Shown piece after piece: positions 44,601 to 57,215 of a stretch of 64,000 nt of DNA. The notes below the pieces were generated by a model. The model searched no databases. It worked only from the letters and a program-made list of their open reading frames with translations, and was not told the origin of the DNA. The translations under genes and the position numbers were made by a program. The DNA comes from Sporobolomyces roseus (taxonomy: Eukaryota; Basidiomycota; Microbotryomycetes; Sporidiobolales; Sporidiobolaceae), in contig JADILM010000001.1 of assembly GCA_016617785.1 (NCBI GenBank), positions 1 to 64,000 on the forward strand. The letters are read 5' to 3'. The first letter of the stretch is position 1. Every line of letters begins with the position of its first letter.

Positions 44601-47600
44601 GGCATTGAAGAGCGAAGAGTTGAGTCCTCCATCGAGACGAAGTTCTAGCATTCGCTGCTCCAGGTCGAGCTCCTCCTTCTGCCTCGAGACCCAATCCTTG
44701 CGATTCTTCATCTGCGAGTCCTGCAGCGGGAAGTGAACTGTCGACTTTGACGTTTGCAGTTCCAGCCGAGCGAGACATGATACGTTGACATAGGTCGATC
44801 CATCCCGAGGGGTTCGCGTCGGCAGTTTGACGAAGCCACGACATGATCGCATCTCGGACTCCTTCGATACTGGGATCGTCATCGAGTAAAGCGAACAGTT
44901 CTCGAACGAGTCCATCTCCTCCTAGTTTCGACATGAGTGCTGCATCCCGCTGAACGAGCTGGTAGACGCTGTTGACTGCCGCAACTTTGAGAGGTTGTTT
45001 CGTCGAAGAAAGTTGAGATCGGAGGTTCGAGACGAGAGTCGTGTGATCGAGAGTGGCGGGAGCAAAGATGAGGAAGTGTTGGGTAGCCTTGATCGCTTCG
45101 ACCGAGATTCCATCGTCCTTTTCGAGAGTCAATTCTTTGAGGAGGATGAGAACGAGTTCTCGGACTCGTGCAGATTCTTGCAATTCAGGACCGAGGACTC
45201 CGATCAAGGCATCGAGGACTCGACAGATTGATTGATAGGCAGGGAGATCTCCTCGAAGATTGACAGATCCAGCCGTTCCTCCTTCGGGTTCGTGAGTATC
45301 TTGCATGTAAAGTTTGCAGAGTAATCCGAGAGTGTTGTTCGTGAAGGGAGCGTAGGATAGGGAAGCGGCATCGATGACATGGGAGAGGGATCGTAGAGCT
45401 GAGAAGTGAACAAGAGGATGAGGATCGGCAGAGAGGGAGAGGAGAACGTCGACGATCGTTTTGAGAACTGGTCCAGCAGCGAGAGATCCGACGTGAGAGT
45501 AGATCTCACTGAATGCGAGTGCACATCCAGCTCGATTGTCGGGATCCGTGTTGCTGACGACTTGTTGAACGCAGAACTGAATTTGAGCGGCCATGAATGA
45601 AGTTCCTCCTAATCCCGAGAGACGACCGAGTGATTCCGCTGCAGCCTGTCGAAGGGAAGCGTCCGAATGGAGTAGAGCGTCTTTGATGATGTCCCGCATC
45701 GATCCAGCAACTTGATGAGCCTCGATAGCTCGACGAGAGTGACGAAGAGATCCAACGAGAGCCGTGATCGAATTTGCGAGGATAGCCATTTTCCTCCCGG
45801 GATTCTTCTCGAGTTTGAATGATCGGTAGTTGTTGATCATGATTTGGAGGAGAGCGTTCTGATTCGGGGATTCTTGGAGGGAGAAGTAAAGGGCGAAGAG
45901 TTCGATTCCAGCATCGATGAGACCGACTGCTGGAGGTGGTGCTTCGGGGAGAGGGTCGAATCCTGCTGGTTCCGAAGCTCGTTTCGACGAGAGTACGAGC
46001 GAGTCGTGTTCTGCGGCTTGGAGGATAACGACCCTGAGTTGTCCTTCGATCTTCGCTTCTGCAGCGTCTCGATTCAGTTTCGCCAATTTGCTGTTTGCTG
46101 TTCCCGAAACCATCGAATCATCCCCTCCAGCAACATCGTTCGCTCCATCCCTCATCAAACTCGTCACACCGAATCCCAATCCATCCGACTCATCCCAAAT
46201 CGAGGTGAAAGTCCCAGCACTCGCCGATGCTTGAAGAGCTGATTCTCCAAAGTACTTCTCTGAATCGGTGAACAAGGCGACGACTTGCTGAAGTAACGGA
46301 ATCTGATAAGGTTGAGTAGCTGGACTTTGACCGAAAGCGACGAAACATTGTAAGAGTCGACGTCGGAACATGATATCGCGGTCGACGAGTTGTAAGCGGG
46401 AAGAAGTGGCTGGTGATTGTTCGGTAGCGATCGAGGGATGAGAAGTTGCGAAGGAATTGGCGAAGGAGAGACCGTTCGAAAGGAGGAGGACGAGTCGTTT
46501 CGCGATATCGTCGGTAACGAGAGCGTTTCCTCCGTTCGTTGACGCCGAAGGACCGTTGTGTCGAAGGAAGCTGAGGATGGCGGAGAGGGTACATTCTCGA
46601 ATGTGAAGGAGGAAAGCCCATTCGTTGTCGCCTCGAACTTGAGCGGCACTCGCATCTTTGCTCGTCGGTTTCGGGAGAGCGTTGCGCCAGAGGAGAAGGA
46701 GTTGAGGAAGATGAAGTCGAACAAAGTTGGGACCGAGGGACATGAGGGCGGAAACGAGGATCCAAGCGACCTGAATCTCGACTCCCGAAATGTGAAGTTC
46801 GTGATTTCCTGATTGTTTGAGGAGTTGAATCGCGAGGGACATGCATTTCGCTGAGAGGTCGAAGGAGACGTAGAGAGGTTTGTGGGGGATGAGGTTGATG
46901 AGAGCGGCGAGGGAATGAGCGTATCCGATTACTCGACGATGAACTTCGGTCGTCGAAGAAGAAGGGCCTTTCGAGGAGACGGTCGAGAGATCCTTATTGA
47001 GGAGATCGACGATATGGACGATGGTCGAAGAGAGTCGAGTGGGTGCAGCGTTGCAGAAGGCTCGGAGAGCCCAGGCTGCACTGATTTGAACGCTGTGACT
47101 GGGATGAGAGACGAGTCGAACGAGGGAATCGTAGAGAGCTTCTTGTACTGCTGGAGGGGCGCATCCGAGGCTTCGAAGGATCGAGCTGGTTTCTTCGAGG
47201 GCGATGAGGAGGGATTGTTTCGAAGGAGGAGGTTGAGTCGGCATGAGGGATGGCCATTTCTTGAGGTAAAGAGTTCCGATTTCCCTCGCCGCCACGATCT
47301 GACCCGCTTCACTCAAGAGTTGACCACTAACGACGTCCGATAGAAGGACAGCGACGGCTTTACGAGCTGCAAGTGCATCGTGTCGAGCTTTCGAAGGTTC
47401 CGTTCTTTCCGCGGCTCGAGCATTCCAACCAATCCAACCTAATCCAGCAGCTGCTCCACATCCAATCTCATCGATAACATGCTTGACCAACTCCGGATAG
47501 TAGTGTTCGACCCAAGATGATCCGAGATTCTTGAAGAGTTCGGCGTAAACATCGATAATTGCGTTTCGGAGTCGATTCGAAGAGGAGGATCGATTGTAAG

Positions 47601-48969
47601 GTCCCGATAGCTGAACGAGCATCTCTATTGGGGAGAGTAAGGTCTTGTTCGAGGCTTCGGCTGCCGAGGGTGCACCAATCTCGGGGTAAACATCGTCTTC
47701 CTCTTCTCCTTCTTTCATCGCATTCTTCTTCTTCGGTGCCGGGGGTGGCGCGGGAGCACTACCTTCGACTTGTGTGGCAGCGAGAATACCGGCGATGAGT
47801 CGAGATAGAGAGCGGCGAGTGACGAAATCGGCAGTTTCGAGCGCTTTGAAAGCGGGAGAGAGGATGTTGTCGATTTCTGACAAGGTCGAATAGGTACCGG
47901 GAGCCGCTGATAGAGCGAGTAGGCACTACAGGTAGGAGCTTATGAGCACATGAATAGGTGAACGATTTGCGAGCGAGACTCACATCGGCTGTGCCTCGAA
48001 TGACTGCTGCCCCTTTCTCACTCAATCCACCTCTCAACGATTTCAAAGTCTCCTTGATATGTTGATCCGACATTGATTTCGCGGCAACTTCGATCACCTT
48101 CTTGAGACACATGAGAGACGAGTATCGAAGGATGACAGGCTACAGTTGAAGGTCTAGGTGAGTAACGACGAATCAAGGAGATTCCAGAGATTTGACTCAC
48201 GAAAGAAGTTGTCTTGTACAATCTGGTCATCACCGTCATAATCTCGATATACAGACTCATAACCTACAAGTTTGTCTCGTCAGCACCAGCAGATCGAAGA
48301 GTAGGAGCAAACGAAAGAGCTAACCTGATTTCCGTAAACCGCATATAATTCTCCCAAACAATACGCGCAAGCGATTCTCCACTCCTTCTCCTTCTCCGGT
48401 GCACCTTTGTAATCATTCCCGATAGTTCCCTTCAGCAGCGACTGTGCGAGATCGAACAATCCTTTCGAGTTTCCTCTTTTCAGGAGGAGGAGGAAGATTC
48501 GAGAGATGAGAGCTCGCGCTGGTCTACCAGGTTTCACTATGGGTGTAGTCGAGTTTTGTAGAGGTGGAGTGATCAGGGAAAGGAGGGAAGTGGTGAGGTT
48601 CGCTTGTTCTGAATGAATGACGGACTGTTTTCAAAGGTGAACGAGGGGATGTCAGCACTCTACCCAGATACGACTAGCTCTGGTAGCCTCTCAGTAGTTC
48701 AACCATCCTCTCCAGCTCTTTATAGCTCCCTCGGAGGTCGTCTTCCCTTTCATCAATTCGAACCCCACTTCTTCGTAATCCCTCTTTCCTCCCTAGCTCT
48801 CTGAAGAAGATTTGCTCACCTCCGATAGTTTCTCTAGAGCCTTCTCACACCCACTAAGCCAGTTCAACAAAAACAATTCCCCTCGTTCCGCACTCGCTGA
48901 TGCTTCCAATTTGGACTTGTCAAAGTGAACGTCGTCGACCGATGGAGCGTCTTCTTCTGGTCGTGACAT
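41699..48969 (-). CDS. LAA1: LAA1/HEATR5-family HEAT-repeat protein, 2,096 aa
   Basis: Exons (minus strand): 48969-48820, 48624-48325, 48263-48201, 48139-47984, 47925-44398, 44335-44104, 44033-43735, 43672-43224, 43159-43041, 42971-42840, 42775-42604, 42530-42371, 42303-42072, 41997-41699. All junctions keep phase. The start resembles family members (AERGELFLLNWLSGCEKALE). HEAT repeats run through most of the length. The most diagnostic block is DNRAGCALAFSEIYSHVGSL, then KTIVDVLLSLSADPHPLVHF and SVNLRGDLPAYQSICRVLDA, which is the HEATR5/Laa1 signature. Laa1 is the large AP-1 accessory protein that helps place clathrin adaptor AP-1 at the trans-Golgi and endosomes; mammalian HEATR5B acts similarly and with dynein. 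The length matches the family (about 2,000 aa). The first intron (195 nt) is unusually long for this window. The gene's 3' end is only 276 bp from the bioDA start. Confidence 0.93.
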
Positions 48970-49970
48970 GTTGGGAGTGTTGTTTGTGGGCTCAGAGCCC
49001 CGAGTATGAGTGGATTCGAGGTCGAGGAGTGATGTGTCGAAAGTTGAGAGAAACCGTTTCGCTCGTTTCAAAAAGGTCGTGCAGTCACAAGTTTGCGATT
49101 GTCTTTGCACTCTCGTGGACAGTCATCGGGATACTCATACTGGAGTAGAAGGAGTGGAAAGGACTCGAGGGGACTGACCGCTCGATTTTTCAGGTCTCGC
49201 GGGCCGCAAGAAGTTCTTTCAATCGCCTCACGCATCAGTCTCCTGCACACGGTCGCAGTCATGCCCCCAGGTATTGATACAAATAGATGTGATCCAAAGC
49301 AACCGGGAGCGTGGAATGTCAAGCGCAACGGGGGAAACCGCTGGCGAGTGCAAAACCGTCTCCTTGACCTCGTCCATCTGCAACACGTTTCCAGCTCATG
49401 CTCGTCGGGATATGATGAGACCTTGTGAGCTTGTACCGTCAGTACGATAGTAGTCGAGCAAGAAAGCGGTTCTATACGTTCAGAGGCTATTTGAGCTTGC
49501 TGCAAAGCAGTACTTTCGCAAGAAACCGGATTGATGAACTGGCTCACCTCTGGCTCGCCAGCGTAGCTGTCGAAAGTGACCATCTGTACTCAGACGTGTC
49601 AGCTCGGTAGAAGAATGACAAAGGAAGCTGTACCGAGCGACGAGTTGAATTCCAAACCGTCGTAGTAAAGACCCACCTCTCCTCGCTCGTACACCCTGAC
49701 GCAAATCTAGTGTGAGTCTCTCTGCTGCCTGTAGACTTCATCTAGATCTCCTCCCTGGACGATCATACAGAGGGAAAACTCCGAACAGCTCCGCGGTCTT
49801 TGAGAGAAATTGTCTGTTGCAGTCTCTTCCTCCTTCCTCCTTCCTCCTTCCTCCTTCATCCTACTACCTCGTCTGACCAGTACACTCAGTTCAATTATCG
49901 TCACTCCTCTCTATCCCATCAGACCTCCACGCCGTCCGCTCTCAAAAGCAACTCTATTAAGCCAGTTTCG
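48970..49970. other. Divergent promoter region (LAA1 / orphan gene)
   Basis: 1 kb between divergent start codons. It contains the TTCCTCC microsatellite (separate entry) in the likely 5' leader of the plus-strand gene. No other feature is supported. Confidence 0.6.
49827..49857. repeat. 7-bp microsatellite
   Basis: Four tandem copies of TTCCTCC, about 115 bp upstream of the ATG of the 231-aa orphan gene. The pyrimidine-rich character fits a promoter or leader tract. Confidence 0.95.
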
Positions 49971-51047
49971 ATGCCTGTCGCCGATTCTTCGTCAATCAAC
50001 AAGGACGCTTTCGACGCACACGTGACCAAGATTGAAGAGTATTGCGCATTACGAGGAGAAGACATCGCACATTGGCTTCACGATCTGCATGAGAAAGTCG
50101 ACCCTTACTTCCAGACTGGTTCACTTTCGGCTTCAGCGATTTCGATTGATACTCGTCAAGAGATCTTCAAGGCTCTAGGTATAGTCTACGAGCGAATCGA
50201 AAGGGGGGAGACGTTCACGCTTGTGGGTCGCTACTGTTTTTTCGAGCTTCTCTGATTCGGATCTTTGACGTTATGACTCGTCATCAGGGCTACGAGGACG
50301 ATCGACTGCGGTCATTTTCGACAAATTTTTTGATAGACAAGATCGTCCCTGTCTGTCGACTTGTAGCGACAGTGCGAAGGGTGAGCTTTACTGATTTCGC
50401 GAATCTCTCTTCACCCGCTGATTCCGATGACTTTGGTGAAGTAGGATCCGCTGTCTCCGAAGCCTTTTATTCCTGATATGGTACGGTATGCAGCCCTCGG
50501 GAACGGAACGATGCCATGGGATCCTTTTTTTGCGCTTCTCGGAACGATGCGAGAATGGTACATCGTTCATCATCATCAACAAGCAACGACAGCAAGCAAA
50601 TGGTCAAGAGACATGGTTAGTGAGCTTAAACATCGATACGGAGACTTTCACCTCGAAGGAGTGGCAGAACCCAACGCGACGTTGTTTTAATTGATTCTCG
50701 TTTGCGAAATGCTTCGAAACGGCGCCACTCTAGCGAGCTCTTTTCCTCTTCCCTCTCCTCGGCGTACTGTACTGACTGCTCATTGCATCCACGCGCCTCA
50801 TGTAGGAAGAGGAGCGTTCCGAACCTGCTCGTTTGCTCGATGAATCGATGAAACCGCAGCCCATTCGAAACGTCGTGAGTCTCCAACTTTCGGTATAACC
50901 CTAAGCGAGTCTGATCCATTATCACTGCCTCTACAGGCAAATGATACCGACAGATCTGAAGCTCCGAATGTCATTGAGCTTGCTGTGGATTCAATCGAAA
51001 ACTGTCTCTACCCTCGAGCTCGATCTGTAGATCCTTCCTCTTTTTGA
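49971..51047 (+). CDS. Orphan protein, 231 aa
   Basis: Exons: 49971-50222, 50288-50380, 50445-50615, 50806-50874, 50937-51047; all phase 0 junctions. I do not recognise the family. The N-terminal half is helical and charged (HVTKIEEYCALRGEDIAHWL, LHEKVDPYFQTG, ALGIVYERIERGETF), continuing with STNFLIDKIVPVCRLVATVRR and a region rich in Trp and His (TMPWDPFFALLGTMREWYIV). The C-terminus is acidic and ends near DSIENCLYPRARS. No TM or signal peptide is seen. The intron 50616-50805 (190 nt) is long for this genome. If it is not spliced, translation runs on to a stop at 50,690, giving a shorter product, so the last two exons are less certain. It converges on the minus-strand low-complexity gene with a 273-bp spacer. 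Confidence 0.6.
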
Positions 51048-51320
51048 TACCATCCTGACATTACTCATCGATCTGGATCTCGTTGCGTAAAGCGGTAGCT
51101 CCTTCTTTTCTACTCTGTTTCGACGAGAGGCGAAACCTGAGAAAAGGAAATTGTAGCGAGTTACAAGTCTAGGTGAACGGAGATGTGAACAAGGTGAAAC
51201 GAGCACAAGTGGATACAAGAGCTGAATAGAATAGCGAGAGAGAGGGAGAGGTAGTGGGAATAATAAAGATAATAAAAGGTAAGCTAGCGATCTCAGCTTC
51301 GTCGGTTTCAACATCCCTCT

Positions 51321-54300
51321 CTACTCGGCTATGGGATCCATTCTAGCTTTGAACATCGCAGTTTCGGCATCGCTTTCTTCGTAAGCAGATTCCTCGGAAT
51401 CGTATTGACCGATTCCAGAAGCCGCGACTCCAGTGTTCCTTCTCCAGGAGAATTGAGGGATGCTGTCCGAGACGAAGAGGGTCAGGAACTTGGCGAATTG
51501 AAGAGAGAGAGAGAGAAATCTGAACGTACCCGCTAGCACGAGATCGACCGAATTGGACAGTCTCTGCATGAGAGATAGCGACTACTTCCTCCATCGACTC
51601 CAAACTCGCTGGATTTGTCGAATACATTCCACTAGCGAAGCCGTAACCGCTGCTCGAGTTACTCATCATGCCTGACTTGTCCCTCGAGTTGTCGAAGAAC
51701 GAACGACCAGGTCCGTGGTGACGATTGTTGAAGGTGAATCCAGACATCAAAGTATCGGAATCGTATCCTTCTGCTGGGTTCCCGACCGAGTCTTGAAGTT
51801 CTGCGGCGAAGGATCGAACGGGAGGAGAGATGACGGTGGTAGGTTTTGAAACGGCAGTCGAAGTGGGAGCGGGAGGAACGGGACCACGAATCGAATTGAC
51901 TCCACCGTTCATCGTGTTCACAGGAGCGAAAGGTTGTCGAACAGATTGACGGTTTGGTAGAGGGATGCGAGAGGAAGGTGAGGTCGAAGTGGTAGAATCG
52001 GGAACGATACTCATTCGAATTGGAGATTTGGGAGGACGAGCGGGAGGTGCGAAAGCAGCGGTAGGAGGGGTAGGAGGCGCTCTGAACTTATCGTGGAGCA
52101 TGTATTGAGCAGTACCGATATCGTTCTCCTTTCCAGCGACAGTCGTTTCCGATCGAGTTCGACCTGTCGTCTTGACCGAAGTTGGGGAAGCGCTGCGACC
52201 GGGAGTAGGGGGAGTTGGAGCAGATTGCTCGTCACCAGCGAGAGAAGCTGCTGCGTCCATTGTCGATTCGAGGTTGGCGACTAGAGAGGCGAAAGCGGGA
52301 GCTTCTGGAAGAGGAGGAGGAGAAGGGAAGCTGTTGACGAGTAGATCTCTCGCTGCACCTTTCGTAGGTGTATCGGCGTTTGATTCGTCGGAGAGTGAAG
52401 TACGAGAGAGGGTGTTGAGAGAAGCGGGGGAGGTGTCTTTCGCCAACGAAGAAGGGGTAGGAGGAGCTGGAGAAGCGGGAGAAGGTGAAGTTTGAACAGT
52501 GCTGGTCGAGGCAGAGGTTGGGCTGAGATCGACACCACGTTGCTTGTAGACAGAGTAGAGGAGAGTTTTTCGACGTTGAGTGCGACGAGCTTCTTCTTCA
52601 TCCGTATCGTTTCCACCATCGCCACCTTGAGAAGCGAGATCATCTTCTGAAGCCAACCTCCTCGAAGCGATATCGATCGAGTCTAGAGGAGCATGTTGAG
52701 AAGCGCGACCAGCTGCGAACGAGGCGAAATCTTGAGAGAATCGTTTCGGAGGAGGAGGCATCGAATCAACTGAGAACCTGTTCGTGTCGACCGAGAAGTG
52801 ACGGATAGAGCGCATTTCAGGGTCGATGACTGATCCTGCATCGTCTCGAGGGTGAACGGAGAAGTTGGAAGAAGGGGAATGTGCGAGCCAAGGGAGGTTT
52901 TGTTCGTAAGTCTTCATCGAAGCTCGAGCGTCGGTCTGATGCTGTTGATGAGGTTCGGAAGAATCGGCAGTACGAGTACGAGTGCGAGTGCGTTGGCGAG
53001 AGGAAGGGGTAGGAGGAGGAGGTTGATCGGAAGAGACGACGATCGTTGGAGGGAGGTGAGGCATAGTTTGGGGTCGAGACTTCTTGGGTGATTTGCCGTT
53101 ACCTTTCGTCGACGAGGATGAAGTGACCGACGAGGAGAGTCCGTTCGAAGTGATCGAGTTTCGTTTGATCTGAGCACTACCGTTTCCACCACTCGAGGTA
53201 CTGAAGATATCGGGTTTCTCCTCCGTGTTGCTATCCGTCATTCCCTTCGTTGGTGAATCGAGTTGAGCCTGGAACAAGAGAGCTTGAAGACCATCCGCCA
53301 AGATCCCACCATCAACCGTCGCCCTTCGTTTCTCCAGCTTTCTCAACGCAGCTTCAGTAGGCGATTCGTGACCTTCGTCCGGAGTGATGATCGAATTGAG
53401 TGCTGGCATCGTCTTGATAGCATGGTTCGACTTGAGAGTAGCGATGTTCTTCGAAGACGAGGTTGCGGATTTGCTACCGTTGGATTTCGAAGTTGCTCTT
53501 TGACGAGTTTTGACGACTGAAGTCGAAGTGGGTAGATCACGGTAATCTTCGGGGAGGGAAGGAACTGGAGGTTCGACTTCGGTGAAGTATGAACGAAGGG
53601 ATTTTGTAGGAGTATCGGGAGGAGTAGCGAAGTAAGCTGCGACATCGGAAGTATCGACACTGAGTCTCGAGATTGGTGAAGGGAGTCTCGGAGCGAGATC
53701 GTAATCCTTGTTCGAGGGGTCATGGTGGGAAGTTCGAGACGAGTAGGCAGTACCAGGTCGGTTTCCAGTCGAGGACCAAGTAGAATCGACGATCGAAGGT
53801 CCAGTCGAAGAACGATAACTTGACCTGTTTCCGATTTGACTGTTCCTCGTGTAACTCCTTCCGACTCCAGCGAATGATTGAACTGAATGACGACTAGCTC
53901 GACTCATCCTCCTCTCGTTCGTACTCATTCCATCACCTCTAACCGCTTCCTCAGGGTAACCTCCATGATCTTCCGTACTAGCTCCTTGTAATGCCCTCCT
54001 CGTCGAAGCATCAACCCAAGCATCGAAGTGGGAAGAGAACGAGCGTTCAGGAGTTCCAGTTCCTTCGACGGCGGGTCCTCCTGTTCCTTGACCGGGAGGA
54101 AACGATAATCGAGCCATAGGAGGAGGTTTCGGCAAATCGGTCAAGATGGGTGCTGAGATCCTAGGTCTACCTCCACCGGGAGTCGATGCAGGTGAAGCAC
54201 GATACTTCTCATCCTCGAGAGTTGAAGAATCTTCATCCGAGAACCTTCGACTCTTGTGATCATCACTTCCGATTCCTCTTCCAGAGTAATATCCTTTCTT

Positions 54301-54990
54301 CGATCCTTTCTGATTCGTCTTTTTGAAGACACTAATCGCCAACCAACTGACTGCACCGATGCAAACGATCGCACCGAGAATAGTGGAAGCGATGGCGGCG
54401 TCGAAGAGTTGTTGATTCATTTCTCCTCCTTTTCCAGCAGCAGCGGCGGCAGCAGTGGCAGCAGTATCTGAAGGTTGTTGTACTACTTGCTGATCGGGAA
54501 TAGGAGTCGAAGGTGCAGAGACATCGGAATTGAAGGAAGGTGAAGCGGACAGAGTTGGAGTTCCTGGACCGAGGGTAGGAGTGGCAGGTACTGAAGCGGG
54601 AGGTTCGAGGGTCGAAGAAGGTGGACAGTAGGTCGAAGTTGAAGCGGAAGCGGAACCAGGAGTCGTTGTGGGAAGAAGAGGAGAGATTGATTTGTCCCAG
54701 TTTGCGGTGACAGAGTAATCGGGTAAAGGAGCAGTTTGAGGTTGGTTTCCACCTCGACGCATACGAGCGAATCGAGCGGCAGTGGGTGTAGGAGTAGGAG
54801 TAGGAGACAAGGGAGAGTGACTGAAGTCGGAGAAGGAGGTAGGAAGAACGGGAGATGCGAGGAATGAACCGGGTAAATCAGAGAGATTAGGTGAACCGTA
54901 GTACATCTCTTCAGTAGGTGAGTTGGAGGAGGCAGGAGGAGCGACAACCTTCGACGAGCTAGACTCTCGTTGAGAGGTGTCAACAATCAT
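51321..54990 (-). CDS. Single-pass membrane protein with long disordered tail, 1,200 aa
   Basis: Exons (minus strand): 54990-51530 and 51462-51321. The first about 190 residues are Ser/Thr/Pro-rich (PTPTPTPTAARFARMRRG), followed by an Ala tract and one TM helix at about 198-222 (ILGAIVCIGAVSWLAISVF), then a basic stop-transfer stretch KKTNQKGSKKG. The remaining about 970 residues are low-complexity: Ser, Thr, Pro and charged, with many SP/TP sites. The spliced last exon encodes an acidic end (YDSEESAYEESDAETAMF). There is no N-terminal signal peptide, so it would be a signal-anchor protein with the Ser/Thr-rich part likely outside; this resembles fungal wall-sensor or mucin-like layouts but I cannot assign a family. 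Its ATG lies only 33 bp after the stop of the next gene upstream, and the two may be one gene (see findings). Confidence 0.7.
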
Positions 54991-55023
54991 TCGTAGACAT
55001 CCAAGAAGAGAGAAGATAGAGAC

Positions 55024-57215
55024 TCACGAATTGATGATCGAGTTCTGTTGTTTCGCAACCTTCTTCCCAATCTCCTTCAATCCCAATCCGCTCAATCCAT
55101 TCGCACCACTAGCTGCACCTCTCGGATAAACCCTTTTACTCTGACCACCTTGCAACAGTTTCGAACCCATCAACAAACTCGATTGTTGTTGATTCCTCAT
55201 CTTCAAACTCAACCCAGGTAACTTGAGTAACGACACTTTCTTTGCTCGTGGAGGTGAGCGGGGGAGGAGTTGTCGTTTAGGCGAAACGAGTTTGACGGGT
55301 GAAGTAGATTTCGAGTGAAGTTGAGGTGCTTGAGCGGGAGGGGGAGTCGAAGGGGCAGTCGTCGAGAGAATGGGGAGAGACGATGGGAGAAGAGGCGTGG
55401 GAGGATCCCTGTAGATTGAGTTCGGAGAATCAGCTTACTGCCTAGGAATACGAAAGAAAAGAAAAGAGGGTAAGAGCTTACTCGTAAGTGGATTCCTCAG
55501 TTTTTTTCTCTTCTCCAATCAGATCACTCATTGTCTCGCCGAACCTATTACTCAGAGCCGGTATTAGTATCTTGTCTCTCTATGCCGTCAATCACGAAAG
55601 AAAACTTTTAAAACTCACTCGTCCTCCTCCTCTCTTTTACCTAAACCCTTTCCCACCTCCTCCCCGAAGCCCAATCCCAATCCTCTCAATCCCTCTCCAT
55701 CTCCCATCCCCATCGCAGGTCCCAACCCCAATCCCAATCCCAACCCACTCAATTCTTCTTTCACCTCATCGAATTCTAACGGTCCTTGTAACCTCTCTAC
55801 TCCTCCTCGAGCCCTCACTTTCGCTGATCCGGGAGAGAGCATCGAAGGTGGTGGAGGAGATGAAAGGTCTATACCGAGACCGAGACCGAGGGAGAGGGTT
55901 GCCGAGGTTTCGAGAGGAAGTGTCGTCGAGCGGGAAGAAGAAGAAACTAGGAATCGTTTACGAGTTGGTGGAGTCGACATAGTCGTAGGAAGCATAATTG
56001 GTGAGATCTGTCCGATCTTCGTCTTTCAAATCAGCGTCTGTCGATTCGATAACCTGAAAAAGAGTAGGGAAAAAAAAAACGTACGATTTCTTCTACTTCT
56101 TCTTCTTCTAAAGCATCCTCGAATTTCTCTTCGTCCGTCAACACCTCACCTTCTCCCTCAACCATCGGCGTCTCACTACTATTACTCCCAATAGATTCCA
56201 AACTCAATCGTCTCTTGACCAACTCTAGTTCCCTCAACCCCCCTCCACTCTCCCGTTTCCTCATTCTACTTTCCACATTCGCACCTCCCTGAGCTTGTGC
56301 CGTCGCAGTCGGTAATGAATGTTGAAAAGTTGGAGAGGCAGTGTTGGTAGAAGGGAGAGAAGGTGAAGAAAGTAATTTAATCAAAGGTGAAACTAATTTC
56401 TCTTCCTTCTCATTCGAATTCGAGGTAGAGGGCATGGGGAATGCCTCCTCGAATAACCTTTCTGCATCTTGACCTCCTGAGCCGTCGCGGGAGAGGTCAC
56501 CAGGTGCGGGGTTGAAGACGGAAGTGATATCAATCGATGGAGATCTAGGGTGGAGTTCCGCACCTCCACCTCCTCCTCCAACGATGGGTTGGGCGTTTGA
56601 GAGTTTCTGACGATGTTTGAGCATCCCTAATTTCGAGTGACGGCGTGAGGAACCAATGGATGAACCGAGGGAAGATAGTGGAGCATTCGGAGGGATTGAG
56701 CGCGGAGGAGAGCCGCCGGAGAGGAGGGATGATGAGAGGGAGATTGAACGTTTGTGGAGTTGTAAGGAAGAGTCTACGTTGAGGAGAGGGTGAGCGGAAA
56801 GGAGGGAAGAAGAATTGTTTAGATCGAGAAGCAAGGGGAGGGGTGAGGGATTCGAGGATAAGTCAGAAGGTAAGGAGGCGGATTTCGTTAATGATCCATG
56901 TTCCCATCGAGATTCACGATTCTTTCCTCCAACTCCTCCGGACGAATTGACTAGTTTGACCCTTTTACTCGATGAACTTCCTCCTCCAACTCGAGAACTC
57001 GTTCGTCGATGTTGATTTCCTCCTAAGAATGCGACGGGTGGGGGTTTGAGAAAGTCGCTTCCTCCTCCTGTTGTTGTTGAGTTTGAGAGGAAGGATGAGG
57101 TAGTGGAAGAAGCGGAACGCGAGAAGGAGAGTCGTTGAGAATGTTTGGTTTGACGGGAAACTTGTCGAGGAGGTTGGAAAGTACGGGGTGGAGTCGTGAT
57201 GGTGATTGTTGTCAT
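55024..57215 (-). CDS. Low-complexity Ser/Pro-rich protein, 655 aa
   Basis: Exons (minus strand): 57215-56085, 56007-55619, 55544-55482, 55408-55024. No known domain is recognised. The protein is rich in Ser, Gly, Pro and Leu, with many basic-SP/TP sites (ITTPPRTFQP, SPVKLVSPKRQLLPRSPPRA). It has an acidic segment (LTDEEKFEDALEEEEVEEI) and a Gly-Leu run in exon 2 (LSGLGLGLGLG). The C-terminus is basic (GLKEIGKKVAKQQNSIINS). Such composition suits a nuclear or cell-cycle-regulated, heavily phosphorylated protein, but that is only a guess. The second exon's acceptor (GGACAG) was chosen because it keeps the long open frame with a 77-nt intron; an earlier acceptor would give a 31-nt intron and an early stop. 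The stop codon TGA sits inside a perfect GTGAGT donor. Confidence 0.65.

Noticed and set aside
44353..47343. Several plus-strand open frames over 100 codons opposite LAA1
   Set aside because: They are antisense to a 3.5-kb LAA1 exon with clear HEATR5 similarity; codon bias makes the opposite strand open.
52172..52643. Open frames on both strands inside the 1,200-aa gene
   Set aside because: Shadows of the low-complexity coding sequence in other frames.
56053..56085. 31-nt intron in the Ser/Pro-rich gene (acceptor at 56,054)
   Set aside because: It is shorter than any other intron here and leads to an early stop; the acceptor ending at 56,008 gives a normal 77-nt intron and a long open frame.
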